Source: Piscicola geometra (Eukaryota > Annelida > Clitellata > Hirudinida > Piscicolidae). From it: a stretch of 64,000 nucleotides of DNA. Below the pieces are notes generated by a model. It ran no database searches. It was not told the DNA's origin and saw only the letters and a program-made list of their open reading frames with translations. The translations under genes and the position numbers were made by a program. Every line of letters starts with the position of its first letter. The stretch's first letter is position 1. This document shows, piece after piece, positions 27,291 through 39,815 of the stretch. The stretch is taken from NCBI GenBank assembly GCA_943735955.1, contig OX030960.1:7592361-7656360 (forward strand), read 5' to 3'.

Positions 27291-29609
27291 AGTTTCCATT
27301 GCGAACATATTTACAACATTTTTTCCCATTTTAATCAACGCAGTATCAGACTATGCATTTATGACTCTTCGTGCTGGTAATCTGTTCTGGATTAATGGAG
27401 CAGACGCATATAAGCGATGTTTGGGGATTTTCTACGTTTGAAATTTATGACTCCAAGACACAAGCTTACTCGTCGCAGTAAAATTTTTTATCGATTTTCG
27501 CCTTAGTTTTTGGATAAATATTGTACTTTTAGGGAGAGGACATTGTTTTTAAGAGTTTTTTTTGCAAGAAGGCTTTGTAGGTGTGAACTTAATGTGCCTT
27601 TGGATAAGCCGCTTCTATTGAATATTTGATTACTTTGGGAGCTTCTAGTGATTTTGAGCCTAAGGAATATAAAAAAAAGTCTTTCAATTTTAAAGTTCTA
27701 CATGTTTTGTTTTTATTTTTACATTAGACCGAAAAAAGTTAATAATAATGAAAAAAAAGAAACTGTTTGAAGTTATTTTTAATCATAAATGTATTATTAA
27801 TACAAATAATTTAACAGCTAGATGCAGCCGGTCTCTGGTGACAATCTAATGGGGAAATCCTATTAGTATACAATAAATAGAAGATATATAAGTATTTTTT
27901 TAAATCCCACTTTTTTCGTTTTTTTGTTATTAATTGCTCTAATTATTCTAAGTTTTTATTTTCTTATTTAATTTTTCAAAACTTGATAACGTTTTGAAGC
28001 CCATATGGATTAAAGAAACCGCAATTTTTTTAAAACCAAGAGTTATTTCTAAGTTTCTTTTGTGAACAAAATGGTCGTGGTATGGAAAAAGAGATGGTGA
28101 TTAAGTGGTTTCAGACAAATTCAAATGAAAGTGCTAAACAAATTATTAAATTAAACTTTTTTCTTTTATCAAATCTAAACATTTAATGAAAAACTATATT
28201 TATATTATTAAATTTCCAGGGGAAACTTTAAACTAGATTTATATTATTTTTGTAGATTTTTCGTAAATATAAAGTCATAAACTTACCTCTCAAGTTTGAA
28301 AACAACAAAGTCCGCCATACATTTCCAAATGGAAAAAATTGTTTATCGATAGACGAATGTGATGGTGGTATGTGAGAATCTCACATTGTGAGACCCGTGT
28401 TTAAAGCTTTATGTTCAACCTCGCAATTCATATTGCTTGGATGAACTTTATGATTTAAAAGGTGCAATTGCTTTCCTACGATGGTCTTTATTACCTTTAA
28501 ACATTAATTCAAACAAATAATAAAACTTAAGAATCACATGTTAAAGAATAAAATTATTTTAATTTTGTACTTTAATTGCTCTTAAGGTTTCTTCTAACGA
28601 CCAATTCAGTTTAACATTATCTGAACTTTCGTTGACTTTTGAATCAAGACAATCCTGCAGGTAAAACTTGAAAACTATTTTTAATTATTCTTTCCTGGAT
28701 CTTGCAAAGCCAGTCTCTTTCGGCTAAAACACTTCTTTTATATACTCTAAGATCTTTCATAAAGTATTTATACCACGTGTGTGAATGTATCTCAAACTTT
28801 TTTACCAATCGTTTCACAGTGTGCCAAAATGGCATTTGTTTTCACGAGATATTCTCATTTTTTTCATGTGTTTCAATGTGTTTTTTGTGTGTTTTTATAT
28901 ACGACTGACTGTATGTGTTTTGTGTATGCGTGATTAATGCTGTGCGTGCGTCCGACTCAGGCGCTTTCGGAAGCAGTCGTGTTGCATAAATCAGAACGGC
29001 AAAGCAAGGATCGATATACCAAAAAGAAGGCGCTATATTTCATCTGCGACGTCATAAAAGCAAATTAATATTTAATTCATCGAAGCGATAATTAATTACT
29101 CAAAAAATGTCACTTCTCGTGCACAATTAACACATTCTCTGCGTGTGTGATAAGAGCTTTGCCATTGTCTTTCTCCATGCGAACTCAAATATTTGAGAAC
29201 AATTATCCGCATCATAATCGAATAAATTTATATACATTATTAAATACATTATTATTGTGGATTCGATAATAAATACGTCAGAGTTCCTTGAATTTGAGAG
29301 TATTCAAGGGGACTTTATCTGCGTTTAGGCATCTTGATTAGTGCACGTCCCCCGAGTCGCTTCAACTTCGCGCCAATTTCATTCAAACTTTTAAATTTAA
29401 AAGAGATTCTAATGATAGTTTACTTTTATGATCTTTTTTATATTTTCATTTTGAATTATTAATTTTCATAAGAATCCGGGTTTTTAAATAAAAAAACACT
29501 TAATAAAATGTTTCTTAAGGCGCTATTTTCTGACTTCCCCGTAAAGAAGTTGCGACTTGCGGTTTTGATTTTGGCCGCATCGACTTTTGACGGTCGATAC
29601 AATTTAGAA

Positions 29610-30055
29610 GTCCATTCCTCATCCTCCATTCCTCATCCTCCATTCCTCATCCTCCACACCTCATCTTCCATCCCTTCATTCCTTTATCTCCTTTATCCTT
29701 ATTTTTATCAAAATATTTTTTGACTTTTTAAAAGTTCTTTATCTCCCGCTTTGAAATGCACTTTGATTTATTTCTTCATTCATTTAGTTATCAGTCCATC
29801 CAGCCATCCATCATTCTAGTCAACCACTTATTCATCCATCCATCTAAGCATCCACTTATCCATCTAAGCATCGACTTATCCATCCATCCATCAACCCACC
29901 CATCCAATCACCAATCCATTCATCCATCCATCCATTCAATCACCAATCTATCCATACATCCATCAATCCATTCATCCATCCATCCATCCATCCATCCATC
30001 CATCCATCCATCCATCCATCCATCAATCAATCCATCCATCAAACCATCCATCTAT
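29610..30055 (+). repeat. CATCCTCC and (CATC)n repeats
   Basis: A 14-bp ATTCCTCATCCTCC-type unit repeats at 29,614-29,665. Irregular CATC/AATC repeats follow at 29,790-30,055, with a pure (CATC)n core near 29,970-30,020. Confidence 0.85.
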
Positions 30056-30244
30056 CGATTGATAAATTGGACGGATTCCTTCACACACTCATTGATCACG
30101 CTTTGAGAGACGCAATAATTTAGGCGCATTGATTCAATGATTGATTTATTCTCATCTCAAACCTTCCTTCCCTAATTTTCTATTATCCCATTATAATTTT
30201 TTTTAATTCTAATTTTTAATTATCTTTCTCTTTTTCTGTTCCAC

Positions 30245-30357
30245 CCTTTTCGTAGAATCTCACATGCCTTCTGTCCCGCTTGGATCTTCGGTGGGACACA
30301 GCAAACACTTTGTATTGCACTTCAGTAACTTCGTGGCTGTCTCTTAAACACCGGAAT
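30245..30357 (-). CDS. Candidate isolated internal exon, unknown protein
   Basis: On the minus strand a strong acceptor (TTTTTCTTTTCAG) precedes a 113-bp open segment that ends at a GT dinucleotide (AAAAGG|GTGG). It encodes 37 residues, beginning FRCLRDSHEVTEVQYKV and containing a basic RRSKRDRRH stretch. It starts in phase 2 and ends in phase 1. The composition is less AT-rich than its surroundings, which look non-coding. I do not recognise the family and found no partner exon. It could be an upstream exon of a minus-strand gene, or chance. Confidence 0.3.
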
Positions 30358-30375
30358 CTGAAAAGAAAAAATCAT

Positions 30376-30590
30376 ATTTTATTTTTTATTCAATTGTATA
30401 TTTAATTAATTTATTTTATTTTCATTCAATTGTATATTTCATTTATTTATTTTATTTTTTACTCAATTGTATATTTCATTTATTTATTTTATTTTTTATT
30501 CAATTGTATATTTCATTTATTTATTTTATTTTTTATTCAATTGTCTATTTCATTTATTTATTTTATTTTTTATTCAATTGTATATTTTCC
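30376..30590 (+). repeat. 37-bp AT-rich minisatellite
   Basis: CAATTG anchors recur at 30,391, 30,427, 30,464, 30,501, 30,538 and 30,575, defining a 37-bp unit (once 36 bp) of T-rich sequence in about six copies. Confidence 0.9.
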
Positions 30591-33500
30591 AATTTATAAT
30601 TAATTCATTTATCAATCCATTAGAACACCTATCCATCAATACACCTCTCCACGCATGCACACACCACTCCACGCATCCATCCATTCACCACTCCATGCAT
30701 GCACACACCCGCCTATCCATCAAGCACTCGCAATGTGTTTAAAATCTGCTTTAATATTGAGAAACTGCAATAATCTAGCCCGAAATTAAAGCCATAACTT
30801 TTAAATATTTCAAAAGTCGCCTCCTATGAAGGACTATGATGAAGAAAAATAAATAATAAAACAGATAAAATTATATTTTTATTCTTTCCATTATTTTATT
30901 ATATTTTTATGTTATTTGTTATAATATTTAAAAATATAACTCAAGAATTTTACTTTCGATTTTTTTAATTAATACTGTTATAACCTTGGTAGGAGTTGAA
31001 TTAAAACAATTATATCGATAAATAATTCAGAATAAACGATGAGGGAATAAATGACTGAGTGCCTCGGAGATAAATGAAGGAAAGATATTAAGATAGATGA
31101 ATCAACATTTTCAAAGGTCAAAGAAATTGATTTTCAAAATGCAATTTCAATTCTTTGGTGTGATGAGTTGCGTGGTGGTTTGTGTAGTTGGTTGTGTAGT
31201 GGTTTTGGAGTGGGTTGCGTGGTGGTTTAGTGGATTTGTTCTTTTGATGTAGCCACTATTCTAAGGGTAAATACAACACAACACATTGTACAACCTCGAT
31301 TTCACACGCATTTACATTTCACAAAGTACAAGGCATTCTTTATTGGCTTATTTTGGATGCTTTCTGCGGCATACAACTCAGAGTCAAAGTGCACGGGAGG
31401 TTAGATGGCGTGGAGTGTAGAGATTGCAAGTGCGAGTTGATGGATGACTTTTATTGGAGAGAACGTCTCTGTGAGGCCTGTCTTCCTTTTGCGTTTTCTC
31501 GAGTTTTCAACTGAAGGATTTAAGGCGGAGGAAATATTTACTGGTGTTTTGGGAAAGTATTTTGAAATCATTTATGGGGTGAATGTTTCATGGGAGAGTT
31601 TCTTCTACGGTCAAAATGTTTTTTTTTCAATGTAAAACGTTTATTTTCTCCAATTTAAGTGTTTTTTATTTTTTATTTCAAGGAAAGTTCTAAATTTGTT
31701 TTTAAAATGCTTTCTGGGAAAGCTAGGAGTTTCAGATTGATATCTCGTTTTAACTGATTTTAACTTTCAAAAGTATCTTCAGACGCTATTTAAATGGTCT
31801 CTTAGGATTCATGTGAAAAACATAAAATAAGTTTTTTCAACAATTTTTTTTACAATTCAGACAATAAATTGTTTTAATCTTTTGAAAAGTAATTATTTTT
31901 CGATACGCATAAAGTTAAAGTGTTTTCATAACCGAAAAACATTTAAAGCTTCAGTTTAATACATAAAAGCACCAAGGACTCAGGCCATAAAGCATTGCCA
32001 GAACTTCTAGACAAAACTGAAAATAAATGTGAATTATTTAGTTCTTGGTTAGAGCCGGAACCAATCATCTTGTTAAGGAAAGGTCAAATGTCGTGTTTTT
32101 ATGAGAGAAAAAGTTTTATTGGCTGAAGGGTCAAGAAAAGGTCACAATATAGGTCAATGACCTCGAGATTATTATATGGAAAGAATTGAATACATCCACA
32201 CGGTTATTCAGAAGCGTTCTGGATGAATGTGAATCCTTGAGAGAAATTGGGCATCTGCAAGATGTTTGAAGATTTAAAAAGTATTATTCACTCTCTCATT
32301 GACTCTGTGAGATTTAACTAGCAAGGTGGGACTGAATTTGATATACATTTTTTTACCGAAAGGTTTTCTAACATACAATGAAATCTCATGTTTAACTTAA
32401 CCCCTTGAAATACAAAATTTGAAACGCTGTGTTAAAATTTAACATTTTTGCTATATTTTTTTCACATTTTAAAATATTATAAATCTTACACCAGATGGCC
32501 TCTTTTTATATACAAAAACTTTGAAACTCGTTTTGAAGGCATTGCGGAAACTTATTTTCTAACTGTCAATAATTTTGAAATTATTCAAGTTTCATGAAAT
32601 ATGAACACAAGTTTTAGAGTTGGACCTTTCAGATTATTTAAATTTCGTAAAAAAATAATGTGAGTGGAACATCAAATTCAGACACCCCTTCTAGCGAAGT
32701 CTGGATTATTTTAAAGAAAATAATGGAGTCATATGATTGTTTCAGTACAAATATTCCCAATGAAAAATCAATGAAAATTAAAACTTTTTTTAAAGAAAAA
32801 CACATATTGAAACATTTTAAAAAGCCGTACACTTGATCACATATTAGGTGTTTAATCATTAAACTTAAATGTAAGTTTGCTTATTCCAAATACTTCTGAA
32901 TCCTCTCCAAGTCGGGACCGTCAAAACCAAGACAACCTTCTCGGATACATCATCTGTTAAGGTCTTTCATGCCAATCTTTTTGAGTCCAAAATACGAACC
33001 AATACCAAACGTCAAGCGAGATCTTATAAAGAACTCTAAGGCCATTTATTTCCAGCTATTTAACCAACCACATGAATCCATCTCACCACATTCATCGACC
33101 CACTGAACCACCCATTTCCGTTCACGTCATCACCATCAGGCTTCCATCACATCACTGCTTTTTGGTCCAATCAATAACCATCATCAAATCCCTCTGCAAT
33201 AGGATAATAATAATAATTTAACGAATCACTAAATTAAATTAAGTTTTTTTGAAAAACAATCTTATCCATTAATCAATTAATCTTATCCACAATCTTTATT
33301 TTTTTAGTGACTTGATATTTGCCAAAATATATACTTTTTAAGTGTTTTATTTTTATTTCCTCCGTCCAGGTTGATCTCAAACCAGGCATCGGAATGCCTG
33401 GACATTCACGTGATGTCCTATTGCATATGCATATCGATACGATAATAAGATTATTAATATGTTAATGATATAATTAACAGTATAATATATTATACAAATG

Positions 33501-34194
33501 ACATACTTAATACGTATGTAATACTTTCATATTCATTTAATCATTCAAAACATTTGGACATGTCATGAATACATAATGAGTTCTGAGGGATACCTTGTGC
33601 ATATTCATTGAGTGGAGTGGATGAGTGGAGTCTTAAACACTCACACAGGCGTCGAAAAAATCGTCAAAAATAGACTTAAGTGGAAAAAATTATCACCAAG
33701 TTTTGCATTTGAGATTTTGTTTTTCTTAAATTTTTTAGTTTTACATTAGATTGTGTTTTTCTTTATTTTTTAAGTTATGCATTAGATTATGTTTTTACAG
33801 CAATTTAGTTTTGCTAGGAATTGAGTTTAGTCGGTACTTTGACGCTGTAAATCATTTTTCTAATACATTTTTAGTAAACTTCATATTAATTCACCAGAAA
33901 TAGTTATGTTTTATAAACGTACGCAAACGCAATATCAAATAAAATGGTAAATGTTAGATTTTATTAAAAATATGTTATTAGTGGACGCAAAGTTGTGAAG
34001 ATGAGATTGAAATAAATTAGGTAAAAATTAGTAATAAAATTATTTATAGATACGGAAAAATTATCAAAGATGGTTACAGAAAAAGAAAAAAAAATATTTA
34101 TGAATCATAAAAACCATAAAAGTTTTCCACAACACAGGTCATCTAAGTGGACCAATGCTCTGAACTAGGCCACACAATGCTTGTAGTTGTTGTT

Positions 34195-34420
34195 CGTGTA
34201 TTTGGTGGTGTTGTGTAGGTTGGTGGTGTTGTTGTTGTTGTTGTTGTTTGCGTTTTTGTTTTGTATTTCGTTTTTTTAGCTGTTTTAAATGTTTTGGAGT
34301 TGTTGATCGTGTTGATTGTGTTAGGTGCTATTTTAGTTTTTTGTTTTTGCTGTTGTTTTACTTGTTTGTGTTGTTGTTGTTTGTGTGTTTAGTGATCTTC
34401 TATTTTTTTTATAATTGTTT
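34195..34420 (+). repeat. GTT/TGTTGT-rich repeat
   Basis: A (GTT)n run near 34,225-34,248 is followed by degenerate TTGTTGTT-rich sequence. No coding signature. Confidence 0.65.
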
Positions 34421-36109
34421 TTATTTAGTTATTTTGATTTTGTATGGTTCTTGGTGGCATTGTGTATTCAAATTTGTTTGTTGTTATGGACAAAGTGACT
34501 TTAGCTCTATTACTTTTTTATCTTTTTTATTGTCGTCAGTTTATTTTGAGTGTCTAATATATTCTACTGTGCTTTTTTTATAAGTATTTGAGCCAGTGTA
34601 AAAACGCTCTAGCAAAAAAAAACTAATGGTTTTGTTTTTCCATGTATTTTTATTTCGAAACTTCTGCGTGTACATAGTCACTTGCTCTTTATGGTTATAC
34701 TTTTGAATTCGTAAAATATAGGAGTAAAATAAAAATGACAGTATTGTAATAAGTTGGAAAGTTGAAAAAAAAATGTTTTCATAACACAATAATCTCAAAT
34801 AGTTTATTAAGAAAATTAACCATTTAATTAAAAATAATATAATATTTCCTTTTTTTTCTAATTTTAACTTTTCAAAATGATAGTGTTATAAGTTTTTGTC
34901 CCATATTTAAAAAAATCAGTCAAAACGATAATTTTCTCGTTCGATCTCACTTCCTAACCTCCAACTTCCTCCAACTTCATTCTCTCTCCATCTTGTAGGC
35001 TAATGTATGCATTTTTCTGGAACGATACACACACACAAACTCACTGACTAGAATGTTTGTCTGTTTGTCATGCTACCACTTAATTTATATCTCTGCGCGT
35101 ACGTGTCTTAGACGCATTGTGTCTTGTGTGATTTTATTTGTTTTTATATTCGAGTTTAAATATTATTTTTAAAAATCCTGATTGTAGATTCATAAGATGG
35201 ATGAGATAAGGATAGAGAATGATGTTAATTAGTAATTGGTTACTGCGGTTAGAAGCATTAAGATAATGATTTGATTGTTTTCTTTGAAGATCTGCTCGTG
35301 GATTCTTAATTAGAAAAGTCCAAGACAAATGGATCCAAGGTAATTAGCGATCATTTAGGGATGGGAAAACATTTCTATTTTTCTCTTCTTCGAAGGCTTC
35401 ATAATATATGAAGACTATCGGTTCTGGGAGGTATTGATTAACCATGCAGTTAGGCCGATGGAGTAAGGGAGATGGAAGAAATCTTGGCGCCTTTAATTGA
35501 TTTTTTGCGATAGAGATAATTAGGAGATAGTTTACAAAAAGAATTATGATGATTAATATAACTTTTACAATGATATTCACAGTATTAAACAGTTATATTA
35601 TTTTTCATTGTTAATATTCATCTTATTAAATATATTCTTATAAATAATACTATTTATATTAATTATATTATGTAATGTATTTATACTATTGGTGGTTATT
35701 CTGTTTTTTTAATTACATCTTTTATAAGTCAAAATGTTTTTCCACTTTGATTTGCCACCCAAGCATACATACACACGCACAAACAAAATAAACACACACC
35801 CACACCAAAACGAAATGAGCACGTACAAACTAAAACACATGCACACACTGACATACAAAGAGACTGAAGCAACAAAGAATCGCACTGAAAATGACTCATC
35901 ATCTTCTTTATTGTTTTGCAGTTTTTCTTTTTTTAATAGTTTTTCTCGAAATTTTTTTTAGTTTTTCACATTTTTTAAAATCTCGTTTATAAATTAAAGA
36001 AAAAGTTTTTGACATTTTTTAATACATTTTTAAAACCGTTTTTTTCTCTATTTACTGTCTCAAGAACATAAACTCCTTCGCAAAGATTCGTTATCTTTTC
36101 ATATTTACG

Positions 36110-36242
36110 AGTTTGATTTCCTGAAATGTATGTTCCCGAAGCTTAAGTTGCTCTTGGCGGCGGTTATTTCCTCTCGAAGAATTATCAGTGTGTGGGAATC
36201 AAAGCCACGTCCAATGGCGAGTCTCAACCACTCTGCCACCCA
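36110..36242 (-). mobile_element. tRNA-derived SINE-like copy (minus strand)
   Basis: Read on the minus strand from 36,242 it begins GGGTGGCAGAGTGGTTGAGA, an excellent pol III A-box (TGGCAGAGTGG). About 20 bp further it has GGCTTTGATTCCCAC, close to a B-box (GGTTCRANTCC). It aligns with the copy starting at 23,271 through GGGTGG..GGTT and ATTGG.CGTGG.TTTGATT. A bona fide tRNA gene is unlikely because no acceptor-stem complement is apparent. The end coordinate is approximate. Confidence 0.5.
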
Positions 36243-38929
36243 TTCAACCATAAAAATACCCAAAATGCTAACTTCAAAATGCTAACTTCACGACCAAAAC
36301 TGACACTTATCTGATAAATTAAAGTTGAATTGAGCAGTTAAGTTCGTAGGATTTCTTTTCACACACTGATTTTGCACCAACACTTTTTAGCCGAGTTTAT
36401 CTTTATCTCACGATTCCGTAAGCTTTTCTAGTTTTTAAAACGTTTATTTGCAGAAAAAAAAACATTCAAAAAGAGAACCTTGTTAAGTAACTCTTAATGT
36501 TAATTTTTTATCCTTTTACTCTAATTTTTTTATTAATTAATTATTTTTTATTAATTTTAATTTTTTTATAAATCGGGGAACCTCCCTTCGTTGACTTAGA
36601 AATCAATTTGCGACCTATTTTTTATCGATGTTTAACCCATTTAAACGGCGTCATGCCGTTCACAGCGATGAATCTTCCAAAACAAACACCCATCCATACA
36701 CAGATATGAATGAATACATAAATATATAGGGGAAAAACTTTAATTCATAATAATGATATGGGAAACAAAATTTTTTCATATTCACACATCTTAATAAGAA
36801 GACATTCACACGTGCATAAATCAAGAACAAAAACACATTCATATTTAAGGCTTTGAGACAAAGTATGCCTTTGTTACCATTACAATGGCCCCTGTTTGTT
36901 TTCCTCTGTGTGCGTGAGCAAACGCACAAAATATAAAGATAAACCAAAATATAAACAAATATGAAGTTTCATATACAATATTTGTATGATATTTCTTGAT
37001 GAATCACATGCATTAATATGCGCGAACATATGCTCTTACGTCGTCGTCACATCACCAAGACCCAGTCCTGAGCAGCTGCTGCGCCGGAAAGTTGCCATAG
37101 CGCAATGAATGGAAGTTTGCGTTTGCGAGTCCGTTAATAAACTCAAAAACCTAACATTTGATATTTTTTATTAGAAGCTTGTGAGTTTCATTTGCATTTT
37201 TGGTTTCCACCAGTTCATCGCACGCAGAACTAATTCACGCGTTTGGAATCCTCACAGTGACACAGTCTCACTTCTTGCAGCTCAAACTGGCAAATAGTTC
37301 GTTGCGTTTGCAGACAGCCAAAGACTCCGTCGAGCCGTCTGCCGTGGAGCCTGCTAACCTAATAAAATAAACCATCGCTAGTGAACCAATTATGTGCATT
37401 AGAACTTACGCCCTAAAGGATTTCAATCATTTTTGTAAAATAATCCTTTGACATAATTTCATTAAAACATAGTGATTTTATCTAAAAGTTAAATTGATCT
37501 TCAAAAATGTTTAACAACTTTTAGTTTGGTCGTGCTGTAAGTTTTAGGGCAAGAATTTGAACCCAAAGTCCTAAGAACTTTCTCGGAAGCGTCAATTGAA
37601 AGCTGTCAAGTCTTGTCAACCCTCTGAGAACTTTTACTCCTTTTAATGTCGATGCCTCTAATCTCCTCCATTGTTACTTTCGTGTTATTAATACAATTTT
37701 AATCTTTCTATTGTTACTTCTATTTATTTATATATATTTTTTTTACAAACTTTTTTCTTGAATCTTGTTATTGATGTGTTATTTCAAGTAAACTGCAACG
37801 AAGACCTAAAAACAAAAAGACGTTTTTATTTTCAATGAAAAGATTTTAAGAGATCAACATCCAAGTCTATCTTATTATTATAATTATTATTATTATTGTT
37901 CTTGAATTGAACAGGCGCAAAATGAACAGTCCCATTCATAAGTTGATCACTAAAACATTTCCAAATAACGAGTTCCAGAAAATAAAGCACCAAACAACAT
38001 AGGAAGACTACCTTTTCTCTGACATCGTTTCCATACATTCATCCTCATTTCCAGTTAATGTTTTTCTGTTTTGCACACACTCATACTCACTCATGAAGAT
38101 TTCGTGAATCAGCGACTGATTCCTTCTGATGAATAATACTTTTAATTTTTAAAAAAGAAGTTTAATATCAGTATTGAAAAATATATTATTCTTATATATA
38201 AATAGATTAAGAAAATATATTTATAATGATAATTTATTTGTCTAAAAATTATTTTTCAATAGAACATTCAGTTACATTCGTTTTAGTTACAGATGTTGAT
38301 TTAAACTTTCTTTAGGCCACTGTTCGAATTCTGGTCCACTTAGTCATTGTATTGCGGTTGTGTGCTTTGTTTTTGCACTGTTTGTATTGTTGTCTGTTTG
38401 TCTCGTTGGCCTACTGAAGGGTGTTGTCTGCTTGTGTCTTCCTTGAAGAGTCTCTTTTCCACCGTCGGATCTGTCTGTTTCTCTTCCATTCGAATTTAAT
38501 TTTATTTTTTGAACTTTAAGACATTTGGGACGTAAAGGATGATGACAGAGAGTGAATAAAAACAAATAGGAGTTTTTTTAATTTGTTGATGACAATAGTT
38601 TAAGTCTTAAAGGTAACTTTTAGAGAAACTTAGATACCATTCTTCAAAACTTTTCCATCAACAGATTTAAAATTATGTGTTCTTTTTAATTTTATAAATT
38701 TCATCTTTTTCCAAGTCATACATTTCATCTTTAATACCACTCCAAAATCCTCATCATCTCATCATTAGCATCATCAACACCACTACAACCATCAATATCA
38801 CCTTCTCCACCATGATGATGACAATTATCACCAATGTAGTTTTTTCCTCTTCGTGAACTCAACGACCTCCATAGATTCCATGATAATAATATTGACACGG
38901 CATCAGACACTCCAAAAAACTTATTCACT

Positions 38930-39815
38930 TATTCACCTCATCATAACCATCTTCATCATCATCCTCAACATCTTATTATAATAATCATCCCCCTCTTCAT
39001 CATTATAATAATTATCCTCATCATCATCATAACCATCTTCATCATCATCTTCCGCATCATCATCATAATCATCATCAAACTCAAAGTGATGATGATGATG
39101 ATATAACAAGTGCCAATCATTTGACTTGCAGTCGAAGGTTTCTATTTGTAGTTTAATACGTCTAATTCGAAAGCATTTTATTTTCGATCCGTTATCGATC
39201 TTCTCAAAAGTGACACACGCCTTTAAAATATCCAGAAACTTCACAACAAATTACGAAATTGCTCCATCTCTCTTGCACCATGCCATCATCATCAGCAGCG
39301 ATAGGTCGATACACAATCATCATCATCATCACCATTGTTTACGACCTATTCTACTCTATTTGTTTATCACCCTTCCTTTTCTTTCACCATCTCTCTCCTA
39401 TTACCTCCCCTCACCTTCTCATCCTCCTCTGTACCATAACATACTAATCTGTGGCTTACAATCGCATGGCACAATCATCATCACCACCATCATCATCACC
39501 TTGTCTCACTCTTCGTTATCATCATCATCATTATTATCATCATCACCTTGTCTCACTCTTCGTTATCATCATCATCATTATTATCATCATCTCTTTGTCT
39601 CACTCTTCGTTCTCATCATCATCATCAACAACATGAACATCATTATCATCATCCGCAACAACATCATCATCATCATCGTAATTCATTTTTGGTTGTTGTC
39701 ACATTATAAGTTGTTATTTTTGTGACAGTATTCATAGTTTTTTTTGTTGTTTTTGTGGTAGTATTAGTTTTTATTGTTGATGATGATGATGATGATGAGG
39801 AGGATGATGATGACG
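38930..39815. repeat. (ATC)n cluster with a 47-bp minisatellite and flanking (GAT)n
   Basis: ATC triplets occur at 38,930-39,100 and 39,270-39,335. A 47-bp unit containing CTTGTCTCACTCTTCG repeats at 39,500, 39,547 and 39,594. ATC continues to about 39,680, and GAT triplets at 39,776-39,815 form an inverted partner. A 103-codon minus-strand frame overlaps the left part; see findings. Confidence 0.8.

Noticed and set aside
28644..28835. 63-codon minus-strand frame that looks protein-like
   Set aside because: No recognisable family, and the opposite strand is open as well; not enough to call a gene.
36181..36242. A genuine tRNA gene on the minus strand
   Set aside because: A- and B-box-like sequences are present, but no acceptor-stem pairing or credible anticodon arm is visible, and a related degenerate copy exists at 23,271. 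A SINE fits better.
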